NCBI GenBank assembly: GCA_031555145.1
Contig: JAVBUR010000046.1
Location: 22,740-86,739, forward strand
Reading direction: 5' to 3'
DNA: 64,000 nucleotides
DNA from: JAJDIA01 sp031555145
GTDB taxonomy: Bacteria > Bacteroidota > Bacteroidia > Bacteroidales > Tannerellaceae
The position numbers were made by a program, and so were the translations under genes. The notes below the pieces were generated by a model, which was not told where the DNA came from, made no database searches, and worked only from the letters and a program-made list of their open reading frames with translations. This document shows, in pieces, positions 53,660-62,796 of the stretch (position 1 is the first letter of the stretch; each line of letters starts with the position of its first letter).

Positions 53660-55125
53660 AAAAAAGTATAAGCATAATAGCCTCTTTGCTGATCACCCTG
53701 CTTGCCTCCTGCGGTAGCCCGAAGGATGCGACCGTGAGTGAGGAGTTGCCTCCAATCTATCCGGATTATGCCAATGTGACGATACCCGTGAATATTGCGC
53801 CGTTAAATTTTCTGTTGCGTAACCATCCGGATGCCGTGGAAGTTTCCCTTAAAGGCGAGAATTCCAACCTGCTGATCCGGAGCAAACACAAGGTTCAGTT
53901 CCCTGAAGGGAAATGGCGTTCCATCCTCGAAGCCGAGGCCGGTGGTCGCATCACTGTGCAGATATCGGCCAAGGTGCACGGCGAATGGATCCAGTACGCC
54001 CCGTTCCGGTGGAAGGTAACGACCGACACCGTAGACCCCTGGCTCAGCTACCGCCTGATCGAACCCGGCTATGAAGTCTGGAATGCCATCCAGCTGCGTG
54101 AGCGTAACGTCGAGAGCTTCCGTGAGAATGTCATCGCCGACAACAACCTCACCGAGCAATCCTGTATGAACTGCCATATATACGGCAGTCAGAATCCCAA
54201 CCTCTCCCTTTTTCACCTCCGGGGTGCGAAAGGAGGTACGGTGCTCAACCGCGACGGTAAGCTACGCAAACTGAATACGAAAGCCGGCCCCATGCCCAGT
54301 GCCCTGGCCTATGGCGAACTGCATCCGTCGGGACGTTACGGCGTCTTCTCCTCCAATGTCGTCATTCCTTCTTTCCACAGTTTCCGCAGTGAACGCCTGG
54401 AAGTATATGACAACGAATCGGATATCTATATCCTGGATTTCGACCTGAACAAGGTAATCCCGATACCTTCGGCTGATACGACCGGTGTAAAGCCCTTGCG
54501 TACCTTCCCGGTCTTCTCGGCCGACGGACGGTCTGTCTATTATTGCGAGGCTTCCCGCGTAGCATTACCCGATGATATCAAGCATCTGCGTTACAGCCTC
54601 TACCGAGTCGGGTTCGATCCGGCTACGGGCACATTCGGCGAAGAAACAGATACCATCTATAACGCTGCGGGGGATAAACATTCGGTCTGCTTCCCCAAAG
54701 CGTCGCCCGACGGAAAATACCTGCTCTATACCTTGGCCGATTACGGAACTTTTCCCATCTGGCATCGGGAGACCGACCTGCAAATGCTCGACCTCTCGAC
54801 CGGCACGGTCGACAGCCTGAAGGTGGTAAACGCTCCCTGTTCGGATACCTACCACAGTTGGTCGTCGAACAGCCATTGGTTTGTGTTTGCCAGCAAGCGC
54901 GACGATGGTATCTATGGAAAACCCTATTTCTGTTATGTCGACAGCACCGGCACGGCTCATAAGCCGTTCGTTTTGCCACAAAAAGACCCTGCCTTTTATG
55001 ACTATACACTGAAATCGTTCAATATCCCCGAACTGGCCACTGGGCCGCTTCCTTTTGGAGCCTTGGATATTGAGCGGCTATACCACGATTTGGAGGCCGA
55101 GCCGGTGATGATATCAAAAAAATAG
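53656..55125 (+). CDS. Lipoprotein with CxxCH haem motif and PD40/TolB-like propeller, copy 1
   Basis: 489 residues. Lipobox LLASC gives Cys19. An N-terminal beta domain (about 35-125, with YANVTIPVNIAPLNF) is followed by CMNCH at 170-174, the form of a c-type haem attachment site, and 14 residues later a conserved FHLRG His. Then come PD40-like blades: LHPSGRYGVFSSN, PVFSADGRSVYYC, PKASPDGKYLLYTLADYG, YHSWSSNSHWFVFASKR. Probably an outer-membrane or periplasmic lipoprotein carrying one haem; this is inference from the motif. Paralogous to the gene at 58746. Confidence 0.82.
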   Translation: MKKSISIIASLLITLLASCGSPKDATVSEELPPIYPDYANVTIPVNIAPLNFLLRNHPDAVEVSLKGENSNLLIRSKHKVQFPEGKWRSILEAEAGGRITVQISAKVHGEWIQYAPFRWKVTTDTVDPWLSYRLIEPGYEVWNAIQLRERNVESFRENVIADNNLTEQSCMNCHIYGSQNPNLSLFHLRGAKGGTVLNRDGKLRKLNTKAGPMPSALAYGELHPSGRYGVFSSNVVIPSFHSFRSERLEVYDNESDIYILDFDLNKVIPIPSADTTGVKPLRTFPVFSADGRSVYYCEASRVALPDDIKHLRYSLYRVGFDPATGTFGEETDTIYNAAGDKHSVCFPKASPDGKYLLYTLADYGTFPIWHRETDLQMLDLSTGTVDSLKVVNAPCSDTYHSWSSNSHWFVFASKRDDGIYGKPYFCYVDSTGTAHKPFVLPQKDPAFYDYTLKSFNIPELATGPLPFGALDIERLYHDLEAEPVMISKK

Positions 55126-55162
55126 CGTTATATTTGACTCTTATGCGTAAACAAGCAACAGC

Positions 55163-56938
55163 ATGGAAAAAATCACACGGATAATCGCTCTCAACCGTAT
55201 CATACCCGTTGGACTGGGATTACTGGTCTGGACGTTCTTTGCCCTCTTTTACCGCCATCACCTACATTATCATGAACAGTTGCAGTTGTTCCTCACTACC
55301 CCCGGGTATCTGTGCGAACACCTTGCCCGGCCGGGAGGAATGGCTATTTACCTGGGTGGTTTCATTACCCAGTTCTTTGTCGATGCCGTATGGGGTGCCT
55401 TCCTGATCGCCCTGCTGCTGGTCGGTATCCAACAAGGGGTGGCACGGCTTGCCCGCCGGGTGGCGGATAAACCGGCGTACGAGTGGCTGAGTTGCCTGCC
55501 GTCAATAGGCTATGCCCTGTTGCTGTGCGACGAAAATGTGATGCTGTCGGGCGGCGTAGCCCTGCTGCTGGCCTTGGTGGCCGTAGGGGGATATACCCGT
55601 ATACGGGTGTATGGGTGGCGGATTGTGTTTGCCTTGACGATGATACTGGTTTTATACTGGCTGATAGGCTTTGCTGTTGTCGTGTTCTTCCTGGTCTGCC
55701 TCTTTATCGAGTGGACGGGGAAAGACCGTAAGCGCTACCTGATCCATTATGTGGGTATGGCGTTGTTCGGCTTGCTGTTGTTGATGCTTTCGCCCTTGAC
55801 CGCCAAGGCGGTGATAGGAGGGATGCCGTTGACCCGTTTCGTGTTCGCCGGCGATTACTACCGGTTTGTGGCGTTTTACCAGTTGTTTGTGCCCTTTGTC
55901 CAACTCTCGGTCGTAGCCGTACTGATGCTCGTACGTTATCTGCCGTCTGTGGCTGCCCGCCGGGGATGGCTGGTACAACTTATCCAGGTCGTCCTCCTGG
56001 GTGCACTTGTTATCTGGGGTTTGTATACGAAGCCCGAATGGGAGAAAGAAGACGTAATGGGTTACGACTACTATACCCGTGAGCAAAAGTGGGAGTCCAT
56101 CATCACCCTGGCCGACCGGAATACGCCGACCGGTCCGTTGACCGTCATGACGCTCAATCTCGCCCTTGGACAGACCGGTGGATTGGGCGACTATATGTTC
56201 TCCTATTTCCAGAATGGCCCCGAAGGTCTGCTGCCGTCATTCTCCAAAGACTATATGTCGGCTGTGATGGCGGGCGAGGTGTATTATTATCTTGGTATGG
56301 TGAATACCGCCCAACGGTTTACGTTTGAAGCGATGGAAACCATCCCCGATTATCAGAAAAGTGTACGCTGCATCAAGCGCCTGGCCGAGACCAACCTGAT
56401 CAACGGCCGGTACACGGTGGCTGCTAAATACCTCTCCCTGCTCGAACAAACCCAGTTCTACCGGGAGTGGGCCAAAGAGGCGATGGCTTGCCTCGGCGAC
56501 GAGGCGCGGATCAACGCCCATCCCGAATGGGGTGTGCTACGCCAGTATAAGCCGAAGGGCGATTTCCTCTTCAGTGAAGACGAGAAAGACCAGATGATGG
56601 GTCTCCTCTTTACCGAAAATCCAGCCAACCGGATGGCATACGACTACCTGATGGCCTATACGCTCCTGGCCAAAGACCTGGATCACTTCCCAGGCTATTT
56701 CATGATGGGTGAACATCGGCTGGTACATCCCGTTACCCCCAAGAGCTACCAGGAAGCCTTGGCCTATATCTGGAGTATGCACCAGGGTGCTGAAGCGCCT
56801 GCCCAGGTCAGCCCTGCCGTGATGCAGCGCATGAATAGCTATCGCCAGGTCTATACCTCCCTCAGCAACCCCGAGCCGCTGCTACGGAAAGATTATGGCG
56901 ATACCTATTGGTATTATTTGCAATTCAGAAGAAACTGA
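55163..56938 (+). CDS. DUF6057-like polytopic membrane protein, copy 2
   Basis: 591 residues. Same plan as copy 1: helix 1 (about 12-30), first loop LHYHEQLQLFLTTPGYLCEHLARPGG with the HEQ signature, about nine more helices to residue 300, then a helical domain (ESIITLADRNTPTGPLTVMTLNLALGQTG, AQRFTFEAMETIPDYQKSVRCIKRLAETNLINGRY), ending DYGDTYWYYLQF. Closest in the window to copy 3. 37 bp after the first propeller gene. The gap contains no terminator. Confidence 0.8.
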   Translation: MEKITRIIALNRIIPVGLGLLVWTFFALFYRHHLHYHEQLQLFLTTPGYLCEHLARPGGMAIYLGGFITQFFVDAVWGAFLIALLLVGIQQGVARLARRVADKPAYEWLSCLPSIGYALLLCDENVMLSGGVALLLALVAVGGYTRIRVYGWRIVFALTMILVLYWLIGFAVVVFFLVCLFIEWTGKDRKRYLIHYVGMALFGLLLLMLSPLTAKAVIGGMPLTRFVFAGDYYRFVAFYQLFVPFVQLSVVAVLMLVRYLPSVAARRGWLVQLIQVVLLGALVIWGLYTKPEWEKEDVMGYDYYTREQKWESIITLADRNTPTGPLTVMTLNLALGQTGGLGDYMFSYFQNGPEGLLPSFSKDYMSAVMAGEVYYYLGMVNTAQRFTFEAMETIPDYQKSVRCIKRLAETNLINGRYTVAAKYLSLLEQTQFYREWAKEAMACLGDEARINAHPEWGVLRQYKPKGDFLFSEDEKDQMMGLLFTENPANRMAYDYLMAYTLLAKDLDHFPGYFMMGEHRLVHPVTPKSYQEALAYIWSMHQGAEAPAQVSPAVMQRMNSYRQVYTSLSNPEPLLRKDYGDTYWYYLQFRRN

Positions 56939-56949
56939 TAGAAGCGCGT

Positions 56950-58749
56950 ATGAAACCACACAAGACACATCCTGTAAACGTCCCGCTACTGCTCTCCCTG
57001 CTGTTGGGGGCGGTCGTTTTTGTGTTTTTCTTTGGGCTGTATCCGTATCACCTGCATTATCAGGAACAGTTCCAGTTGTTCCGCTTTTCGGCCGATTATT
57101 GGCGGGAGACGGTTGCCTGTCCGGGTGGCGTGTCGATCTATGTCAGCCGGTTTTTTGTCCAGTTCTGGGTCTATTCCTGGGCGGGAGCATTGATCCTGGC
57201 GTCGTTGCTCTGCGGGCTACAGCAATTGGTTGCCTCCGTCATGGGGCGCCTGCACCGGAACAGGGCGCTTTACCCGCTGACCCTGCTGCCTTCGCTGGCC
57301 TACCTGGTGCTGTTTTGTGATGAAAATTATATGCCGGCAGCCGTGATCCAGGTGATCATCGCCTTGTCGGCTGTCTGCCTCTACCGGCTGTTACGACAGG
57401 TAATGCCGCGTATGGCCTGTGCCGTATTGCTGATCCCGGTGGTCTATTGGATGGCTGGCGGTTGTGTATGGCTGTACATCGCAATGGTCTGGCTGACTGA
57501 AATCTGTTATTTCAGGCAACTGACCCGGAACCAGTGGTGCCTGCTGGCTGTCGCTACCCTGTTGGCCGTTGTCGGAGCGGGGTTGCTGGCCAAAGCGATC
57601 TGGCAATACCCGTCCGACCAGTTGTGGATAGGGCAGGGGGCGCATCGCTTCCTGTTGAAGACGCAAGGCGCCCGGTTGCTATCCTATACCCTTGTCTGGT
57701 GGTTGATCCTCCTCATCGCTTTGGTGGTAGTGTTTATGCCTGAAAGACGGACGGAAAGACGGACGATATGTATTCAGGTATGTTTGGCTCTCTGCTTCTT
57801 TACCATCGCCGCCGTAGGCGTGTCTCGCTCGGCCGATTGGGAGAAGGAAGAGCTGATGGCCTACGACTATCATATCCGTATGCAACAGTGGAACAAGGCG
57901 ATCGGGCTGGCCGAAAAGCATCCGCCCCGTTCCTCACTCGCCGCAGCCTGTCTGAACCTGGCGCTGGGCATGACGGGACGTCTGGGCGACGACCTTTTCC
58001 GGTACGACCCTGTCGGTACAGCCGATCTGCTGCCGGTTATCGAACGCGACTTCACCTCGCCGCTCCCCCCGGGCGAGATCTATTATTACCTCGGACTCGG
58101 TTATACCGCCGAACGCTTTGCCTACGAAGCCATGGAAGCCATTCCTGATTTCGAAAGAAGCGCCCGAGGCCTGAAGCGGCTGGCCGAAGTGAACCTCATC
58201 AACGGCCACTACGAGGTGGCGTGCAAATACCTCTGCCTCCTGCAGCAATCCCTCTTCTACCGTGCCTGGGCTACCGATGCGATGACGTATCTCTACGACG
58301 ACGCCAAGGTCGGCCACCATCCCGAATGGGGCAAGCTGCGCGCCCGCCGCTGTACGACCGATATCCTCTTTCGGGAAGACCGGCAGGCAACGATACTGGC
58401 GCTGTTGTATCAGGCGGATACCGACAACCACCTCGCCTACGAATACCTGCTGGCCTATGCCCTGCTGGAAAAAGACCTCGAACGTTTCCAGGCGTATTAC
58501 CTCTTTGGTGGCGAAGGGGTGGAATACGATCGTATCCCCCGCAGTTACCAGGAAGCCCTGCTGTACGTCTGGAGCCTTGAGCAGGATATCGACGCCGCCA
58601 CCCCCTGGGCGATACAACCCGAAACCGTGGCACGGATCAAAACGTATGCCTCCCTCTTCAACACTGCCGACGATGGGGGGACAGTGCTAAAAAAGGACTT
58701 CGGCCATACTTTCTGGTATTATTTACATTTCAACCACAACGAAGAATGA
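56950..58749 (+). CDS. DUF6057-like polytopic membrane protein, copy 3
   Basis: 599 residues from ATG 56950; a longer non-ATG frame overlaps copy 2 and is not used. First loop LHYQEQFQLFRFSADYW with PGG 12 residues on, then about ten helices and the helical C-terminal domain with AERFAYEAMEAIPDFERSARGLKRLAEVNLINGHYEVACKYL, ending DFGHTFWYYLHF. Copies 2 and 3 are clearly tandem duplicates. TGA overlaps the ATG of the next gene. Confidence 0.8.
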   Translation: MKPHKTHPVNVPLLLSLLLGAVVFVFFFGLYPYHLHYQEQFQLFRFSADYWRETVACPGGVSIYVSRFFVQFWVYSWAGALILASLLCGLQQLVASVMGRLHRNRALYPLTLLPSLAYLVLFCDENYMPAAVIQVIIALSAVCLYRLLRQVMPRMACAVLLIPVVYWMAGGCVWLYIAMVWLTEICYFRQLTRNQWCLLAVATLLAVVGAGLLAKAIWQYPSDQLWIGQGAHRFLLKTQGARLLSYTLVWWLILLIALVVVFMPERRTERRTICIQVCLALCFFTIAAVGVSRSADWEKEELMAYDYHIRMQQWNKAIGLAEKHPPRSSLAAACLNLALGMTGRLGDDLFRYDPVGTADLLPVIERDFTSPLPPGEIYYYLGLGYTAERFAYEAMEAIPDFERSARGLKRLAEVNLINGHYEVACKYLCLLQQSLFYRAWATDAMTYLYDDAKVGHHPEWGKLRARRCTTDILFREDRQATILALLYQADTDNHLAYEYLLAYALLEKDLERFQAYYLFGGEGVEYDRIPRSYQEALLYVWSLEQDIDAATPWAIQPETVARIKTYASLFNTADDGGTVLKKDFGHTFWYYLHFNHNEE

Positions 58750-60209
58750 TGCATATGTACACTCGATTGATATCCCTGGCGACAGCCGCCCTCTTGCTGG
58801 TCGCCTGCAACGAAGCGGTGACCAATCCGCAACACAGAGCCGGCCTCCCGGTCCTTGTGCCCGATTATACGGAAGTGACCATCCCGGTGGGGATTGCGCC
58901 GCTTAATTTTACTTTCCCCGAAGCGTTCGAACGGATCAACGCCGTGGTCGAAGGCGAACAGGGCGGACGGATCGAAGTGCAGGGTAAGAACGGTATCCAG
59001 CTGCCCGAGGGCGACTGGGCTACCCTGCTCGAAACCAATAAGGGAGCGCCTATCCGTATCACCGTGTCCGTCAAACAGGAGGGTCGATGGAGCGTCTACG
59101 ATCCCTTCCCGGTCTATGTTAGCAATGAACCGATCGACTATGGCCTGGCCTACCGCCTGATCGCCCCCGGCTACGAAGTATATAGCAAGATGGGAATCTA
59201 CCAACGCCGCCTGGCCGATTTCCGGCAGACGCCCATTATCGAGAACACCCTGGTGCCGGGCAGTTGCGTCAACTGCCATTCGTTCCGTGGAACAGTGCCG
59301 GGCGACATGAGCCTCCACGTCCGCGGCCCGCACGGCGGCACCCTCCTGCAAACCGGCGGACAGTTGGACATGATCTCGCTGAAAGCAGCTGAGACCGCTA
59401 TTGGCGGCGTCTATCCCTACTGGCACCCGTCAGGTCGCTATATCGCCTATTCGCAGAACAATACCCGTCAGGTATTCCATGCCGCCTCCGACAAACGGGT
59501 CGAAGTGTTCGACCTCGCCTCCGACCTGACGGTCTACGATATCGAAGCCAATAAACTGCTCACCACCCCGCTGCTCCAGACGGCCGATTTCGAAACCTTC
59601 CCCGCCTTCTCGCCCGACGGCAAGAGCCTGTATTTCTGCCTCTCGGAAGGAAAGGAAATGCCGGTCGAATACGAAGATGTACATTATAACCTCTGCCGCA
59701 TTGACTTCGATCCCGCTACCGGCGCCTTCGGCAACCGGGTTGATACCCTGGTCAATGCTGCCGACCGGGGTAAGAGTATCTCCTTCCCCCGTCCTTCCTA
59801 CGATGGTCGGTACCTGATGTACACCCTGTCTGATTACGGCAACTTCTCCATCTGGCACAAGGAAGCCGACCTCTGGCTGCTCGACCTGCAAACGGGAGAA
59901 ACCCGCGCCCTTGACGAAGTGAACAGTCCCGATACCGAAAGCTATCATTCGTGGAGCAGCAACAGCCACTGGTTCGTTTTTTCCAGTCGCCGGCAGGATG
60001 GCCTCTATACCCGCCTCTACATCGCCTCGATCGGTGCCGACGGCCGTGCCACCAAGCCTTTCCTGCTTCCTCAGCAGCAGGCGGAAGCGTGCGACCGGTC
60101 CTTTTATTCCTACAACGTCCCCGAGTTCATTTCCGGCCCCGTCGACCTTGATATCCGCGAAGCCGAACGCCGCATCCTCTCCCCCGGCCGCAAACAAGCC
60201 GGCCACTGA
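58746..60209 (+). CDS. Lipoprotein with CxxCH haem motif and PD40/TolB-like propeller, copy 2
   Basis: 487 residues. Lipobox LLLVAC (Cys21). The N-terminal domain repeats YTEVTIPVGIAPLNF as in copy 1. CVNCH at 174-178, then LHVRGPHGGT with the same conserved His-x-Arg-Gly. Propeller blades: WHPSGRYIAYSQN, FPAFSPDGKSLYFC, PRPSYDGRYLMYTLSDYG, YHSWSSNSHWFVFSSRR. The preserved CxNCH and HxRG in two diverged copies support a functional haem site. Coupled to copy 3 of the membrane protein by an ATGA overlap. Last gene of the cluster. Confidence 0.82.
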   Translation: MMHMYTRLISLATAALLLVACNEAVTNPQHRAGLPVLVPDYTEVTIPVGIAPLNFTFPEAFERINAVVEGEQGGRIEVQGKNGIQLPEGDWATLLETNKGAPIRITVSVKQEGRWSVYDPFPVYVSNEPIDYGLAYRLIAPGYEVYSKMGIYQRRLADFRQTPIIENTLVPGSCVNCHSFRGTVPGDMSLHVRGPHGGTLLQTGGQLDMISLKAAETAIGGVYPYWHPSGRYIAYSQNNTRQVFHAASDKRVEVFDLASDLTVYDIEANKLLTTPLLQTADFETFPAFSPDGKSLYFCLSEGKEMPVEYEDVHYNLCRIDFDPATGAFGNRVDTLVNAADRGKSISFPRPSYDGRYLMYTLSDYGNFSIWHKEADLWLLDLQTGETRALDEVNSPDTESYHSWSSNSHWFVFSSRRQDGLYTRLYIASIGADGRATKPFLLPQQQAEACDRSFYSYNVPEFISGPVDLDIREAERRILSPGRKQAGH

Positions 60210-60303
60210 TTATATCCGTCGGTCGCTCACAAACCGGCTACCCAACTAAAAGAATGCCGAAGTTTTCTTTGATAACTGAAGAAAAAAAACGACTTTTGTA
60301 ACC

Positions 60304-61578
60304 ATGATGGGTCAACCTTTAGCTGAACGGCTGCGTCCGAAAACGTTAGATGACTATATCGGACAGAAGCATCTGGTAGGTGAAGGTGCCGTGTTGCGGA
60401 AGATGATAGAATCCGGACGGGTGCCTTCCTTTATCTTATGGGGACCGCCGGGCGTAGGAAAGACAACGCTGGCGCAGATCATTGCCAATAAACTGGATGC
60501 GCCGTTTTATACGTTGAGCGCAGTCAGTTCCGGTGTAAAAGATGTACGTGATGTGATTGAGAAGGCGGGCAGCAATCGTTTCTTTGGAACCGTATCGCCC
60601 ATTCTCTTCATCGATGAAATCCACCGGTTCAGCAAATCGCAGCAGGATTCCCTGTTGGGGGCTGTCGAAAAAGGGGTGGTGACGCTGATCGGGGCGACGA
60701 CCGAAAATCCGTCTTTCGAGGTGATCCGCCCGCTGCTGTCACGGTGCCAGGTTTACGTACTGAAGTCGCTGGATAAGGAAGACCTGCTTACGCTCCTGCA
60801 AAAAGCCATCGCCGAAGATGTGGTGCTGAAAGAGAAGAAGATCGAATTGAAAGAAACAAATGCCATGCTCCGCTACTCAGGCGGTGATGCCCGTAAGTTA
60901 TTGAATATATTGGACTTGGTCATTGCCGCAGAGGCGGACAATGAAATTGAAATTACGGATGAAAAAGTAGTTGAACGCCTACAGGAAAACCCGGCAGCCT
61001 ACGACAAAGGCGGGGAAATGCACTACGACATTATTTCAGCCTTCATTAAATCGATTCGCGGAAGTGATCCGGATGCCGCCATCTACTGGCTGGCACGTAT
61101 GGTGGCCGGTGGGGAAGATCCCGAGTTTATTGCCCGCCGCCTGCTGATCTCGGCCGCCGAAGATATTGGGTTGGCTAACCCAAACGCCTTATTGCTTGCC
61201 AATGCTTGTTTTGAAGGACTGAAAAAGATCGGATGGCCGGAAGGCCGTATCCTCCTGGCCGAAGCCACGGTTTATTTGGCGTGTTGCCCGAAGAGCAACT
61301 CTGCCTATATGGCTATCGATAGTGCTATCGAACTGGTGAACCGTACCGGAAACCTGCCCGTCCCACTGCACTTGCGGAATGCTCCGACCAAATTAATGAA
61401 AGAGCTTGACTATGGGAAGGAGTATAAATACGCTCATAGTTACGAGGGTAACTTTGTAAAACAAGATTACCTGCCGAGTGAAATTTTGAATGAACGCCTT
61501 TGGCACGGACAGGAAAGTCCGGCTGAAAAAAAGTTGGTAGAGCAGATGCGCCACCTTTGGGGAAATCGCTTCGATTGA
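60304..61578 (+). CDS. rarA: Replication-associated recombination protein A (RarA/MgsA)
   Basis: Clamp-loader-like AAA+ ATPase acting at stalled forks, 424 residues. Walker A GPPGVGKTT (47-55), Walker B FIDEIHRFSKSQQD, sensor ATTENPSFEV, and the tetramerisation domain with MHYDIISAFIKSIRGSDPDAAIYWLARMV. Two consecutive ATGs (60304, 60307) are possible starts. GACTTTTG (60291-60298) is a one-mismatch -7 element very close to the start. Confidence 0.95.
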   Translation: MMGQPLAERLRPKTLDDYIGQKHLVGEGAVLRKMIESGRVPSFILWGPPGVGKTTLAQIIANKLDAPFYTLSAVSSGVKDVRDVIEKAGSNRFFGTVSPILFIDEIHRFSKSQQDSLLGAVEKGVVTLIGATTENPSFEVIRPLLSRCQVYVLKSLDKEDLLTLLQKAIAEDVVLKEKKIELKETNAMLRYSGGDARKLLNILDLVIAAEADNEIEITDEKVVERLQENPAAYDKGGEMHYDIISAFIKSIRGSDPDAAIYWLARMVAGGEDPEFIARRLLISAAEDIGLANPNALLLANACFEGLKKIGWPEGRILLAEATVYLACCPKSNSAYMAIDSAIELVNRTGNLPVPLHLRNAPTKLMKELDYGKEYKYAHSYEGNFVKQDYLPSEILNERLWHGQESPAEKKLVEQMRHLWGNRFD

Positions 61579-61617
61579 TAAAGTGTATTATTTTTTCAAT
61601 AATATCTGTCGAAATGA

Positions 61618-61648
61618 TTGTGGTTGAAATGAAAAAGGACTACATTTG
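61618..61648 (+). promoter_or_regulatory. Promoter of the serC-serA unit
   Basis: TTG (61618-61620), 20 bp, then TACATTTG (61641-61648), an exact -7 match. It gives a leader of about 50 nt before serC at 61708. Confidence 0.65.
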
Positions 61649-61707
61649 CAACCTATTTCTAAATATAGGTAACTAAAATATATTAAAACATTCTAAATTG
61701 TATCAGT

Positions 61708-62775
61708 ATGAAGAAGCACAATTTTTATGCAGGTCCTTCTATTCTGAGTGAATACACGATCAAAAGCACGGCAGCAGCCGTTGAGGATTTTGCCGGAACG
61801 GGACTGTCGCTCCTCGAAGTATCCCACCGTAGCAAAGAGTTTGTAGCTGTCTGTGACCAGGCTCGTGCCTTGATTAAAGAATTATTGGATGTACCGGCCG
61901 GCTATGAAGTGATCTTCCTGGGTGGAGGTGCCAGCATGCAGTTCTGCATGGTGCCTTACAACTTGTTGAATAAAAAAGCTGCTTACCTGGATACGGGTAC
62001 TTGGGCTTCCGGTGCAATCAAGGAAGCAAAGTTCTTTGGCGAAGTGGATGTAGTGGCTTCTTCGAAAGAGGCTAACTATACCTTTATCCCGAAAGGATAT
62101 ACCATTCCCGAAGATGTGGACTATTTCCATATCACATCGAATAATACGATCTTCGGAACAGAAATGCGTTACGATCCGGATGTAAAAGCCCGCTTGGTAG
62201 CCGACATGTCTTCCGATATCTTCTCTCGCCCCATCGATATCTCCAAATATGATGTAATCTATGCCGGTGCACAGAAAAACCTGGCGCCTGCCGGTGTGAC
62301 CGTGGCCATCGTTCGTCAGGATGCATTGGGTCATGTGGATCGTCCGATTCCGACCATGCTTAATTATAATACACATATCAAAAAAGAATCCATGTTCAAT
62401 ACGCCTCCCGTGTTGCCGATCTTCGCTGCATTGAAAACGCTCGAATGGTATAAGGAACTGGGCGGTGTGGCTGCCATCGAAAAGATGAACATTGAAAAGG
62501 CGGCTGTCTTGTATGATGAGATCGACCGTAACAAATTGTTCAAAGGAACAGTGGCTGTGGAAGACCGCTCTATCATGAACGTTTGCTTCGTGATGAACGA
62601 CGAGTATGCCGCATTGGAAGATGATTTCAACAAGTTCGCATCAGCCGCCGGTATGGTGGGTATCAAAGGTCACCGTTCGGTAGGTGGTTTCCGTGCTTCG
62701 CTCTACAACGCCATGCCGAAGAGCAGCGTAGAAGCACTGGTCGCTACGATGAAAGAATTTGAAAAAGCACATTGA
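61708..62775 (+). CDS. serC: Phosphoserine aminotransferase
   Basis: PLP enzyme of serine (and pyridoxal) synthesis, 355 residues. Start KKHNFYAGPSILSEYTI, SLLEVSHRSKEF substrate loop, FLGGGASMQFCMVPYNLL, and the PLP Lys in YAGAQKNLAPAGV. C-terminal GHRSVGGFRASLYNAMP contains the phosphate-binding Arg residues. Followed after 21 bp by the phosphoglycerate dehydrogenase gene, giving two of the three serine pathway steps. Confidence 0.97.
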   Translation: MKKHNFYAGPSILSEYTIKSTAAAVEDFAGTGLSLLEVSHRSKEFVAVCDQARALIKELLDVPAGYEVIFLGGGASMQFCMVPYNLLNKKAAYLDTGTWASGAIKEAKFFGEVDVVASSKEANYTFIPKGYTIPEDVDYFHITSNNTIFGTEMRYDPDVKARLVADMSSDIFSRPIDISKYDVIYAGAQKNLAPAGVTVAIVRQDALGHVDRPIPTMLNYNTHIKKESMFNTPPVLPIFAALKTLEWYKELGGVAAIEKMNIEKAAVLYDEIDRNKLFKGTVAVEDRSIMNVCFVMNDEYAALEDDFNKFASAAGMVGIKGHRSVGGFRASLYNAMPKSSVEALVATMKEFEKAH

Positions 62776-62796
62776 TCGATACATTATTATATACAT

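Noticed and set aside
61579..61630. Terminator after rarA (ATTAT-TTTTTCA-ATAAT)
   Set aside because: The stem is only five A-T pairs; too weak to call.
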